From NCBI RefSeq assembly GCF_001436735.1, contig NZ_AYZE01000014.1, positions 125,409 to 189,408 on the forward strand: a stretch of DNA of 64,000 bases, given 5' to 3'. The stretch comes from Liquorilactobacillus cacaonum DSM 21116 (lineage in GTDB: Bacteria > Bacillota > Bacilli > Lactobacillales > Lactobacillaceae). Both the position numbers and the translations under genes were made by a program. The notes below the pieces were generated by a model. That model did not search any database and was not told the DNA's origin. It saw nothing but the letters and a program-made list of their open reading frames with translations. Shown piece by piece: positions 55,000 through 63,351 of the stretch (position 1 is its first letter; every line of letters starts with the position of its first letter).

Positions 55000-56030
55000 A
55001 AAAATTTAAAATTTATGCTTATGCTTTTTTGGGAGTTATTTTATTAGCAGTTGTTTGTTTATTACCATTGCCAGTTTATTTAGAAAGCGTTGGAAAAGCT
55101 ATCAATGTTGCTGATTATGTTACAGTTAAAGGTAGAACAGACGAGTCTAAAGGTAAATTAATGTTGACTTATGTAAGCTTACAAAAAGCTACTCCGATAC
55201 TATATGTAACAAGTTTTCTTGATAAGTATACTTCTAGAGTTCCTGCAAGTGAGATTTCAGGTGGTGAAACAAACGCTGAATTTGATAAAGTACAATCTTA
55301 CTATATGACTGATGCAGTAAATCAAGCAAAAGCAATCTCTTTGAAATTAGCACATAAAAAGTATAAACGGGTGTACCTAGGTATATATGTGATGTCAATT
55401 TTAAAGAATTCCACTTTTAAAGGTAAACTTAAAGTTGGTGATACGATTGTTGCTGTTAATAATCGACATTTTGATAGTACTGAAGGCTTTATGAAATACG
55501 TGAAAGCACAAAAAAAGGGCTCTCCAATTGAAATTACTTATTTAAGAGATGGAAAACAGAAGAAAGCGAATGGAAAAACAGTTACATTAATTGGAACAAA
55601 TAGAAGTGGAATAGGAATATCATTAGCTGAAAAAACGAAGGTAAAAAGTCCTACTAAAATCAGAGCAAATATGGAGGGGATAGGTGGCCCTTCTGCAGGG
55701 TTGATGCTTTCATTACAGATGTATTCTCAAGTTGCAAATGTGGACTTGAAGGCAGGTAGGAATATTGCGGGAACTGGAACTATTTCAAGTAATGGGAAAG
55801 TTGGAGATATTGGCGGAATTGATAAAAAAGTTGTTGCTGCTAGTCGTGCAGGTGCAACAGTCTTTTTTGCGCCTAATAATCCAGTATCTAAAGCAGAGAA
55901 AAAGGCAGATCCGACCGCATTATCTAATTACGATGAAGCAAAAGAGACGGTGGAAAAAGATAATTTAAAAATTAAAGTAATCCCTGTCAAAAATATAAAT
56001 GAAGCAATTTCATATTTAAGAAATAAGTAA
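54996..56030 (+). CDS. SepM/YlbL family PDZ-Lon membrane protease
   Basis: The 344-residue protein has an N-terminal membrane anchor (residues about 5-27), a PDZ domain (about 125-200), and a Lon-type serine-lysine catalytic domain. The catalytic Ser is in GGPSAGLMLSL and the Lys in KKVVAASRAGA. Streptococcal SepM trims competence peptide and Bacillus YlbL is a checkpoint protease. The substrate here is unknown. ATGA overlap with coaD. Confidence 0.92.
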   Translation: MKKFKIYAYAFLGVILLAVVCLLPLPVYLESVGKAINVADYVTVKGRTDESKGKLMLTYVSLQKATPILYVTSFLDKYTSRVPASEISGGETNAEFDKVQSYYMTDAVNQAKAISLKLAHKKYKRVYLGIYVMSILKNSTFKGKLKVGDTIVAVNNRHFDSTEGFMKYVKAQKKGSPIEITYLRDGKQKKANGKTVTLIGTNRSGIGISLAEKTKVKSPTKIRANMEGIGGPSAGLMLSLQMYSQVANVDLKAGRNIAGTGTISSNGKVGDIGGIDKKVVAASRAGATVFFAPNNPVSKAEKKADPTALSNYDEAKETVEKDNLKIKVIPVKNINEAISYLRNK

Positions 56031-56050
56031 TTCTTTGGAAGAGGTAAAAA

Positions 56051-56419
56051 ATGAGTATCCTAAGTTATATCTTAGTCGTATTTGTGGCTCTTGAGGCACT
56101 TTTTATAATGTTATTAGAGATGTTTGGAGCACAAACAAAATTTGCACAAAAAGCGTTTAATTTGTCACGAGAATATTTGGCACAAAAGGAAACTAAAGTA
56201 GCAATGGCGAATCAAGGATTATACAACGGATTTATAGGTATTGGGATACTAGTTGTGCTTTTGATGTTTCCAAGTAATGCTGTTTTTAGTGGAGTGCTTT
56301 TATTTGTAGGTTTTGTTGTCATCGCTGCAATTTACGGGTCCATTACAGCTAATCCTAAGATTATAGTTTCACAGGGTTTACCAGCAATTTTGGCGTTAAT
56401 AGCTCTCTTTTTTTCATAA
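56051..56419 (+). CDS. DUF1304 membrane protein
   Basis: The 122-residue protein has four membrane segments and the conserved NQGLYNGFI in the middle, which marks the DUF1304 family. GAGGT is seven bases before the ATG. It lies 20 bases after the protease gene and ends the ylbC-coaD operon at the terminator at 56501. Function unknown. Confidence 0.88.
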   Translation: MSILSYILVVFVALEALFIMLLEMFGAQTKFAQKAFNLSREYLAQKETKVAMANQGLYNGFIGIGILVVLLMFPSNAVFSGVLLFVGFVVIAAIYGSITANPKIIVSQGLPAILALIALFFS

Positions 56420-56423
56420 GTGG

Positions 56424-56453
56424 TTTTTTGATTTAATTCTGTGAATCAAAAAA
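56424..56453. repeat. Inverted repeat in the DUF1304-comEA gap
   Basis: TTTTTTGATT (56424-56433) and AATCAAAAAA (56444-56453) form a ten-base stem with a ten-base loop. It is not followed by T on either strand, so it is not a normal terminator. Confidence 0.6.
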
Positions 56454-56500
56454 AATGGAAAAAACTAGTAATTTAAGTATATTTATATCAATAAAGTAAA

Positions 56501-56538
56501 GACTAGGTCGAAAACAAATTTTTGACCTAGTCTTTTTT
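56501..56538 (+). terminator. Terminator after the ylbC-DUF1304 operon
   Basis: GACTAGGTC pairs perfectly with GACCTAGTC, with inner AAAA/TTTT, then six T. The region between here and comEA (56539-56624) holds only a possible TATAAT at 56602. Confidence 0.92.
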
Positions 56539-56624
56539 AGTTTTTGCTAATTTATGAAATTTAGAGCCTAGTAATTTATCAGGTATAAGTTTTTGCGTAT
56601 TTATAATTAGAGGAGGGAGGATAT

Positions 56625-57335
56625 TTGAATAAACTATATGAGCTTTGGGATGAAAACAAGAAACTTTTTATGATAGCAATTTCTGTTTTTTTAGTTTTAA
56701 GTGGGTTAACGATTGCATATTTTTTGAAATTTAATACTATTGGTGAAACTAAGGAATTTAATTTTTCATTGAGCAGTTCCAGAAATAATTTGAGTTCTAT
56801 AACTATGTCTACCGGTTATGGAACAAGTAAGAATTCTGTAAAAAAAATTTCAGTTGATGTAAAAGGTGCAGTAAAATATCCAGGATTATATACATTGAAT
56901 AACGATTCCCGTGTGGATGAAGCAATAAAAATGGCGGGAGGAATACTGGAAAATGCAGATAATAATCAGATAAATCTTGCTTTGATTTTAAAAGACCAAT
57001 CCATTGTCTATATTCCCTTTAAGGGTGAATATTCGAATTCATTATTGACTACCGTACAAGCTGAGACTGGTAATTCTGGCAATTCGTTAAATGAGTCTAA
57101 TAATAGTGATGCACAATCAGTTAGCGAAGCAGGCATGGAAAAATATGATATAAACAAAGTCACAAAAGAAGAATTGGAAAACATTCCAGGAATTGGTGAA
57201 AAAAAAGCAGAACAAATAATTAACTATCGGACTGAACATGGAAGATTCAATCAACTTGATGAATTAAAAGATATCTCTGGAATTGGTGATAAAACATATG
57301 AGAAGTTTCAGATGTATCTGAAATTGGGATCTTGA
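56625..57335 (+). CDS. comEA: Competence protein ComEA
   Basis: The 236-residue DNA receptor has a membrane anchor (about residues 15-34), a SLBB domain (VDVKGAVKYPGLYTL, about 82-135), a Ser/Asn-rich linker, and a C-terminal double helix-hairpin-helix (LENIPGIGEKKAEQIINYR). It binds incoming double-stranded DNA outside the membrane. The start is TTG at 56625 after a very strong AGGAGGGAGG. First gene of the late competence operon. Confidence 0.94.
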   Translation: MNKLYELWDENKKLFMIAISVFLVLSGLTIAYFLKFNTIGETKEFNFSLSSSRNNLSSITMSTGYGTSKNSVKKISVDVKGAVKYPGLYTLNNDSRVDEAIKMAGGILENADNNQINLALILKDQSIVYIPFKGEYSNSLLTTVQAETGNSGNSLNESNNSDAQSVSEAGMEKYDINKVTKEELENIPGIGEKKAEQIINYRTEHGRFNQLDELKDISGIGDKTYEKFQMYLKLGS

Positions 57336-57417
57336 TAAATTACTCAGTATTGCTGAAAATTTGATTCTGATATAGTATTAAAATAAATCAACTAATTAAT
57401 TATTGAAGGGTGAGAGT

Positions 57418-57915
57418 ATGAAAGATAAAAGAATCCCATGGGATCAATATTTTATGATGCAAGCTGTTTTATTATCTTTGCGTAGTACATGTGAAAGATT
57501 ATCAGTTGGGGCAATACTTGTACGCGATAAGAGAGTTATTGCTGGAGGATATAATGGCTCTGTATCTGGTGATGTACATTGTATTGATCATCAATGCTAT
57601 TTAGTAGATGGGCACTGCGTGAGAACTATTCATGCTGAAATGAATGCTGTCTTGCAATGTGCAAAATTTGGAGTTGCAACTGAAAACGCAGAGGTATATG
57701 TAACTGATTTTCCTTGTTTGCAATGTACAAAAATGTTGTTACAAGCAGGTATAAAAAAGCTCTTTTACTTAAGAAATTATCATAATGATGAATATGCTTT
57801 GAAGTTGATGAAATTAAAGAATGTTGATGTCCAACAGGTAAAATTAGATGCAGCTTATTTGCAAAAAGTCGCAAATGATTCTCTTTTTGAGAATATAAGA
57901 GAGTTGAATTCATAA
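57418..57915 (+). CDS. comEB: dCMP deaminase family protein ComEB
   Basis: The 165-residue zinc deaminase has HAEMNAVLQCA and PCLQCTKML motifs. It stands between comEA and comEC, as in Bacillus; dCMP deaminase activity supplies dUMP and its link to competence is mostly positional. A TTG at 57403 precedes the AAGGGTGAG site, so ATG 57418 is chosen. Its TAA overlaps the likely AUA start of comEC. Confidence 0.93.
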   Translation: MKDKRIPWDQYFMMQAVLLSLRSTCERLSVGAILVRDKRVIAGGYNGSVSGDVHCIDHQCYLVDGHCVRTIHAEMNAVLQCAKFGVATENAEVYVTDFPCLQCTKMLLQAGIKKLFYLRNYHNDEYALKLMKLKNVDVQQVKLDAAYLQKVANDSLFENIRELNS

Positions 57916-60176
57916 AAAATTATATTTTTCTTTTTGCAGTAACTGCAGTTGTTCTTTGCTTTTTAAAGCTTTCTTTTAATTGGATTGTAGTAGTAATTGC
58001 TTTAATTCTTTTTTTTAGAATAATTACAATTAAAGACCGTTCTTTTTTTTGTGCATGGGTAGTTTTTGTATTATTTTCGTTATATATGGTTTCAATGTGG
58101 CAAAAAAAAATTGATGCGCAGTCAATTGAAAGCAAAATTTTAATTTCACAACAGCATTGTGAAATTTATCCGGATCAGTGGCAAATAGATGGAGATTTAT
58201 TAAAATTTCCGGCAACCTGGATTGAAGGAAAACAAATTGTCCAATTTTCTTATAAATTTAAGTCTAAGAATGAAAAAAATTTATTTTTGGAGAACAAAAA
58301 AACAGCTATTTTTTTGTTCTCCGGAGAAATAAAACAACCTGATAGTTTTACAAATGAGAATCAATTTGACTATCGTCAGTTTCTAAGATCTAAAAATATT
58401 GCAAATACAGTATACATTTCTGATTTGAAAGAAGTAGAGAACTACCAAAACAATTTACGAAAAAGTTCACTACTTTCATTTATTCATAATATACGAAAAT
58501 ATTTAATTGATTATTTTGGAAAAATACAGCAACCTCTTTCAGGATACTGTCAATTATTACTGATTGGATACTATGATTCGGATTTTAATGGTCAAATTGA
58601 TATTATCAATAAATTAGGTTTATTATATCTCTTTAGTTTGTCAGGAATGCATGTTTTTTATATCATTATTGCAATTAGATGGTTGTTCACAAAACTTCAT
58701 GTATCTGATGAGATATGTTCTTTTGTTTTATTACTAGTATTGCCCCTATACCTAATAATTGGTGGTTCATCGGCTAGCTTAGTTCGAGCTGTGATGATGA
58801 GTTGGCTAATAATTGCCAATCAGTCCATTTTTAAAACAAAACTTTCAGGAATTACAGCGGAATCATGTGTGCTGATAACTAATTTGTATTTGTGCCCGGG
58901 CATTATTTTTTCAATGGGGGCACAACTCAGTTATTTACTGACATTTATATTATTAATTAATAAGGAAAAAGGTCCTGTTTATTTGGGGTTAAAATTAACA
59001 ATATATAGTATTCCAATCGTATTGTGGAATACATATGAATGGAACTGGTTAACAGCTTTTTTGTCAATCGGAATTATCCCTTTTTTTGAGTGGCTAATTA
59101 TTCCAGCTGTTATTATTGGGTCAACAATACCAATACTTACTTTTTTCTGTAATAAAATTTTAGTCGGTTTTACTGCAATTTTTAATTTTTTAAGTTCTTT
59201 ACCATTTACTTGGAACTATGGTAAACCACCACTATTCTTTGTTGTTTTTTGGAGTATTTTATTTTTACTTTTAGAAAGAAAAAAGGGTAGATACAAGTTA
59301 TTTTTGTATATTTTAATTTCTTTTATTCTTTGTGCAATAATAATTAGGTATCCCCTAAATGAACAAGTTATTTATTTTGATATTGGGCAAGGTGATAGTA
59401 CTTTAATTGTCGAAAAATTTAATAAAAAGATTACTTTGATTGATACTGGTGGAAAAATAAGTTTTAACAATGAAGAATGGAGAAAAAGGGAATCAAAAAC
59501 TACAGGAGAAACGATTATTGCAAATTATTTATTAAGTAAGGGTATCAGTGAAATTGACAATCTCTTTTTGACACATCAAGATACAGATCATGTTGGTAAT
59601 TTTCCTACATTTTCAAAAAAAATTAAAATTGACAATCTTTTTGTACCAGATGGGATGGAGAAGTTAGCATCTTTTGTGATAAGATTGAATAATTCTGCTG
59701 TAAAAAAAGAAAATGTACATCCTATTTCTACAGTTAAAGTAAAGCGAATTGGACTGTTTAAAATCTTGCATCCTTTCGGCCAAGGTAATGGAGAAAATAA
59801 AGATTCAATTACCGTTACTTTTAAATTAAGTGGGGTTTCCTTTATTATAAGCGGAGATTTAGATCAAGCAGGGGAAAAAGAAGTAATAAAAAAGAATAAA
59901 TTGTTAAAGGCTGACATCCTTAAAACGGGGCATCATGGAAGTAAAACATCAACAGCAAAAGAATATGTTGAGCAACTAAAACCAAAATTTGCAATAATTT
60001 CAGCAGGTAGAAATAATAGGTATGGGCATCCAAATGTTGAAACTTTGGAAACTTTGAATGGTTATCATGTTCCATATGTCAATACTGCAGAAGTAGGTAT
60101 GATAAAAATTTTACCCACTGGAAATCATGAAGTAAAAGTTGAGACTCTTTTGAAGGGAAATGGTGTAATAAAATGA
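57912..60176 (+). CDS. comEC: Competence DNA channel ComEC, probable AUA start
   Basis: ComEC forms the inner-membrane DNA channel. The first ATG (58086) would remove about 58 residues with two membrane segments and has no ribosome binding site. In frame upstream, the coding continues without ATG, GTG or TTG to a stop at 57888. ATA at 57912 gives MKNYIFLFAV and a 754-residue protein, the normal ComEC length. It overlaps the comEB stop as ATAA, where ATGA would be usual. The competence channel domain and C-terminal metallo-beta-lactamase domain (THQDTDHVGN, GHHGSKTS) are intact. Expression may be weak. Confidence 0.85.
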   Translation: MKNYIFLFAVTAVVLCFLKLSFNWIVVVIALILFFRIITIKDRSFFCAWVVFVLFSLYMVSMWQKKIDAQSIESKILISQQHCEIYPDQWQIDGDLLKFPATWIEGKQIVQFSYKFKSKNEKNLFLENKKTAIFLFSGEIKQPDSFTNENQFDYRQFLRSKNIANTVYISDLKEVENYQNNLRKSSLLSFIHNIRKYLIDYFGKIQQPLSGYCQLLLIGYYDSDFNGQIDIINKLGLLYLFSLSGMHVFYIIIAIRWLFTKLHVSDEICSFVLLLVLPLYLIIGGSSASLVRAVMMSWLIIANQSIFKTKLSGITAESCVLITNLYLCPGIIFSMGAQLSYLLTFILLINKEKGPVYLGLKLTIYSIPIVLWNTYEWNWLTAFLSIGIIPFFEWLIIPAVIIGSTIPILTFFCNKILVGFTAIFNFLSSLPFTWNYGKPPLFFVVFWSILFLLLERKKGRYKLFLYILISFILCAIIIRYPLNEQVIYFDIGQGDSTLIVEKFNKKITLIDTGGKISFNNEEWRKRESKTTGETIIANYLLSKGISEIDNLFLTHQDTDHVGNFPTFSKKIKIDNLFVPDGMEKLASFVIRLNNSAVKKENVHPISTVKVKRIGLFKILHPFGQGNGENKDSITVTFKLSGVSFIISGDLDQAGEKEVIKKNKLLKADILKTGHHGSKTSTAKEYVEQLKPKFAIISAGRNNRYGHPNVETLETLNGYHVPYVNTAEVGMIKILPTGNHEVKVETLLKGNGVIK

Positions 60177-61195
60177 AAATGGATGAACTATTTGCCAACA
60201 TAAAGCAGAATAATTTTGACAATATCTACCTTGTTTTAGGCAAAGAAGACTATATTCAAGATAAAGTAGTTAAAGCTTTTGTACAATGTATACCCGAAGA
60301 AGAAAGAGCAATGAATATTGGACAATATGATATGGAAAGCAATTTTATAAGTGATGCTTTAAATGATGCTGTTTCTGCTCCTTTTTTTGGTGAAAGAAAA
60401 TTAATAATTATAAAGCATCCGGTTTTTTTAACTACGGAGAGTAAAAAAAGCAAATTAGATCAAAATATAGATGACTTGATAAACTATGTTGCTAATCCGG
60501 AACCTACTACAATTTTTTTGGTGATTGCACCATATGAAAAGCTAGACGAAAGAAAAAAAATAAGTAAGCAACTGTTGAAAAGTGCAACTTTAATTGAGAG
60601 TGGCTATGTTTCAGATGAAGATACGTTAAAAGAAGTTAAAAGATTAATTGCAGAAAAGGGGTGTACGATTACAAAAAATGCATATGAATTATTAAAAATT
60701 AGAACTGAAGGAAAGATGTCGCTATTATTAAATGAAATTTCAAAATTAACCCTTCTAGCTAATGAAACAAAAAAAATTACTGAAGAAATGGTAAATAGAA
60801 TGGTTACGCAAACTCTTGAACAGAACATTTTTGACCTAGGTAATTTAGTATTGACTGATAAAATTACGGAAGCTATAGAAATGTATAATGACTTAATTTT
60901 ACAACATGAAGAACCATTGAAAATTAATGCAATTTTGATTGGACAAATCAGGTTACTTCTGCAAGTACAAATATTACAAAGCCATGGGTATGTTCAAGGC
61001 AATATTGCGAGTGTATTAAAAGTTCATCCGTATAGAGTAAAATTAGCCTTACAAAGTTGCAAAAAATATAGGCAAGACTTTCTAAGTTTAAAATATTTAG
61101 GATTGGTCAAACTAGAGGAACAAATGAAGTCTTCACAAAAAGACGCGCGTAAGTTATTTCAGTTATTTATGTTAGGTTTTTTTTCAAGAAAATAA
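60173..61195 (+). CDS. holA: DNA polymerase III delta subunit
   Basis: The 340-residue clamp-loader wrench subunit has the opening NIYLVLGKEDYIQDKVVKAF, ADP-binding-like fold without ATPase motifs, and the C-terminal collar helices (HPYRVKLALQSCKKY). It opens the beta clamp. It overlaps comEC by four bases, as in Bacillus (comEC-yqeN-rpsT), and ends at a bidirectional terminator. Confidence 0.93.
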   Translation: MKMDELFANIKQNNFDNIYLVLGKEDYIQDKVVKAFVQCIPEEERAMNIGQYDMESNFISDALNDAVSAPFFGERKLIIIKHPVFLTTESKKSKLDQNIDDLINYVANPEPTTIFLVIAPYEKLDERKKISKQLLKSATLIESGYVSDEDTLKEVKRLIAEKGCTITKNAYELLKIRTEGKMSLLLNEISKLTLLANETKKITEEMVNRMVTQTLEQNIFDLGNLVLTDKITEAIEMYNDLILQHEEPLKINAILIGQIRLLLQVQILQSHGYVQGNIASVLKVHPYRVKLALQSCKKYRQDFLSLKYLGLVKLEEQMKSSQKDARKLFQLFMLGFFSRK

Positions 61196-61249
61196 TATAT
61201 ATGGTGATATTTACTTTAACTCAAAGAAAAAAATTATATTAGAAATATA

Positions 61250-61283
61250 AAAAAAGCTATTTCAATTTCGAAATAGCTTTTTT
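61250..61283. terminator. Bidirectional terminator between holA and rpsT
   Basis: AAAAAAGCTATTTC (61250-61263) pairs perfectly with GAAATAGCTTTTTT (61270-61283) with a six-base loop. T runs lie on both strands. It lies directly at the rpsT stop. Confidence 0.93.
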
Positions 61284-61284
61284 A

Positions 61285-61539
61285 TTATTTTGCAAAACGA
61301 GCTGAAAGTCTTGACTTGTCTCGAGCTGCCTTATTTGCTTTAATTAAACCCTTTGATTTAGCTTGGTCAACAGCTTTGATAGCTGCTTTATATAATTCTT
61401 CAACGTTTTCAGCACCTGTAGTTTTTGCATTTTCAAACTTTTTAACTGCAGTACGCATTGAACTAAGTTTAGAAGAGTTACGAGCATTAGCTTTTTCGTT
61501 TGTTGTAACACGCTTAATAGCTGATTTGATAATTGGCAA
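61285..61539 (-). CDS. rpsT: 30S ribosomal protein S20
   Basis: The 84-residue basic helical protein reads [20 protein letters not shown] and ends SRLSARFAK. It binds 16S rRNA early in assembly. The longer frame from ATG 61554 begins within GGAGGTGA, which is the ribosome binding site. TTG at 61539 gives the correct family start (usually [11 protein letters not shown]). It has its own promoter. Confidence 0.96.
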   Translation of the reverse strand: MPIIKSAIKRVTTNEKANARNSSKLSSMRTAVKKFENAKTTGAENVEELYKAAIKAVDQAKSKGLIKANKAARDKSRLSARFAK

Positions 61540-61595
61540 AGATTTCACCTCCACATAGATTCCATACTGGCATCATAAAATATTCAACATAGGCT

Positions 61596-61624
61596 ATTAT
61601 ACAAGAGCTCATGGAACATTGCAA
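61596..61624 (-). promoter_or_regulatory. Promoter of rpsT
   Basis: On the minus strand TTGCAA (61619-61624), 17 bases, TATAAT (61596-61601). The leader is about 50 bases. Confidence 0.75.
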
Positions 61625-61681
61625 TAAAAAAGTGAAAAAGTGTCAAGGAAATTCACTTGACTAACAAGTTGAATATAAGAA

Positions 61682-61710
61682 TTGCAATTACGATGTAGTA
61701 CGTGTATACT
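61682..61710 (+). promoter_or_regulatory. Promoter of rpsO
   Basis: TTGCAA (61682-61687), 17 bases, TATACT (61705-61710). It uses the same -35 sequence as the divergent rpsT promoter. Confidence 0.7.
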
Positions 61711-61716
61711 ATTGAC

Positions 61717-61814
61717 TAGTGCTTTGGCACAGTACCCTGTACTCAGAGTAACGATGCTCACCAACGTTATTCCGGGATAGCGGTATTTATGATATGGAAG
61801 GTGGGAAAAGTAAT
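61717..61814 (+). promoter_or_regulatory. Structured S15 leader
   Basis: Three hairpins follow in line: GTGC-tttg-GCAC (61719-61730), AGTAC-cct-GTACT (61731-61743), and GAGTAACG-loop-CGTTATTC (61746-61753 with 61765-61772, one wobble). GGTGGG then lies close to the start codon. S15 is autoregulated through leaders of several unrelated folds in different bacteria. This one has the place and GGTGGG-type element expected, but its class is not assigned. Confidence 0.55.
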
Positions 61815-62084
61815 ATGGCAATTTCGAAAGAAAAGAAAACTGAAATTATGCAGAAGTATGCACGTCATGAAGGTGACACAGGTTCTGCAGAAGTTCAAAT
61901 AGCTGTTTTAACATTTGATATTAATGAGCTTAATGATCATATCCGTTCACATAAGAAGGATTATGCTTCTCAACGTGGTTTGATGAAGAAAATTGGGCAT
62001 CGTCGTAACTTGTTAGCATATTTACGTGCTAAGGATGTACAACGTTATCGTGAATTAATTAAGAGTCTTGGCTTACGTCGTTAA
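61815..62084 (+). CDS. rpsO: 30S ribosomal protein S15
   Basis: The 89-residue S15 opens [20 protein letters not shown] and has [32 protein letters not shown] and the RRNLLAYL end. It binds the central domain of 16S rRNA. A start seven codons upstream (ATG 61794) lies before the AAGGTGGG region; 61815 matches the family. Strong terminator downstream. Confidence 0.97.
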   Translation: MAISKEKKTEIMQKYARHEGDTGSAEVQIAVLTFDINELNDHIRSHKKDYASQRGLMKKIGHRRNLLAYLRAKDVQRYRELIKSLGLRR

Positions 62085-62100
62085 TTTACAAATAATATTA

Positions 62101-62148
62101 GAAAGTTCCCGTTGTCTTGAAGAAGATTTTCGGAAACTTTCTTTTTTT
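62101..62148 (+). terminator. Terminator after rpsO
   Basis: GAAAGTTCCCG (62101-62111) pairs with CGGAAACTTTC (62131-62141, one mismatch), then seven T. Confidence 0.85.
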
Positions 62149-62223
62149 GTATAAAAATTAAGCAAAAGTAGAATTTAAATGATAAAATGATGAAAAAAGA
62201 AACAATAGGATGTTTTATAAAAG

Positions 62224-62256
62224 CACAATTAGTATTTTAAATATGGTATAATTGTG
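62224..62256 (+). promoter_or_regulatory. Promoter of asd-dapA with flanking inverted repeat
   Basis: TGG-TATAAT (62244-62252), extended -10, weak -35. An eight-base inverted repeat CACAATTA (62224-62231) and TAATTGTG (62249-62256) brackets it and could be an operator. The half-site ACAATTA also forms the palindrome at the lysC promoter. Confidence 0.5.
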
Positions 62257-62286
62257 TTTCAATAAGAAAAAAAGAAGGTTTTTCAT

Positions 62287-63336
62287 ATGGACGGATATAA
62301 TGTTGCTGTTGTTGGTGCAACGGGTGCTGTGGGTACCCGGATGATTCAGATGCTAGAAGAGTCGGAATTACCCATTAAAAATGTTAAATATTTAGCTTCA
62401 AAAAGATCTGCTGGGAAAAAACTAAAATTTAAAGATGAGGACATAATTGTTGAAGAACTTGTCCCTGATTCTTTTGAAGGAATAGATTTGGCTCTTTTTT
62501 CGGCAGGCGGTGGTGTATCAAAAAGATTTGCTCCTGAGGCTGTTAGACGTGGGGCAGTTGTAGTTGATAATACTAGTGCATTTAGGATGGAACAGGGAGT
62601 TCCATTAGTTGTTCCAGAAGTTAATGAAGATGCTCTATATGAACACAAGGGGTTGATTGCTAATCCTAATTGTTCAACAATTCAAATGGTTGTTGCTTTA
62701 GAACCACTCCGCAAAATTTACGGATTAAAAAAAGTTATTGTTACTACAATGCAGGCAGTCTCTGGTGCAGGCAATAGAGCAATTCAAGAGTTACATGACG
62801 AGACAAAGGCTGTTTTGGAAGGGAAAGACTATGAACCACAAATTCTTCCAGTTTCTGGTGATAAAAAACATTATCAAATAGCATTTAATCCACTTGCTCA
62901 AATTGATGTTTTTGAAGAAGATGGCTATACGCACGAAGAATGGAAGATGATTCACGAAACAAAAAAAATTATGAATGATCAAGATATTCAAGTAACTGCC
63001 ACTTGTGTTCGAGTGCCTGTTGCAGTTGCGCATTCAGAGACTGTTTGGTTTGAATTAGAGAAAAGTGGCGCAGATGTAGAAAAAATAAAAAAAATTTTAA
63101 AAACAGCACCTGGTGTTGTTCTAGAAGATGATCCTAAAAACCAAATCTACCCACAAGCTGTTAACGCGGAGGGAAAGAAGGAAACATTTGTAGGGAGAGT
63201 TAGAGCTGATGAAGAACAAGCTAATTCTTTCCATTTATATTGTGTTTCTGATAACTTGTTAAAGGGAGCTGCTTGGAATTCTGTTCAAATTGCAGAAAGG
63301 CTTCATGCGCTTGGTTTAATGCGAGTTCCAAATTAA
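62287..63336 (+). CDS. asd: Aspartate-semialdehyde dehydrogenase
   Basis: The 349-residue enzyme reduces aspartyl phosphate, the product of LysC. It has the NADP loop [12 protein letters not shown], the catalytic cysteine in [10 protein letters not shown], and a second motif [22 protein letters not shown] is also present. It begins 30 bases after the promoter. dapA follows after 15 bases, so the two form the branch to diaminopimelate. Confidence 0.96.
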   Translation: MDGYNVAVVGATGAVGTRMIQMLEESELPIKNVKYLASKRSAGKKLKFKDEDIIVEELVPDSFEGIDLALFSAGGGVSKRFAPEAVRRGAVVVDNTSAFRMEQGVPLVVPEVNEDALYEHKGLIANPNCSTIQMVVALEPLRKIYGLKKVIVTTMQAVSGAGNRAIQELHDETKAVLEGKDYEPQILPVSGDKKHYQIAFNPLAQIDVFEEDGYTHEEWKMIHETKKIMNDQDIQVTATCVRVPVAVAHSETVWFELEKSGADVEKIKKILKTAPGVVLEDDPKNQIYPQAVNAEGKKETFVGRVRADEEQANSFHLYCVSDNLLKGAAWNSVQIAERLHALGLMRVPN

Positions 63337-63351
63337 TTAGGGGTTGAAATA

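Noticed and set aside
56424-56453. Terminator after DUF1304 at 56424
   Set aside because: The hairpin is followed by A, not T, on the coding strand; the true terminator is the hairpin at 56501.
56539-56624. Competence sigma factor box ahead of comEA (TGCGTATT)
   Set aside because: It matches the streptococcal combox TACGAATA at only five of eight positions and is not found before comEB; too weak to claim.
58086-60176. comEC starting at ATG 58086
   Set aside because: There is no ribosome binding site, it would lie 170 bases after comEB, and it would delete two membrane segments that are in frame upstream.
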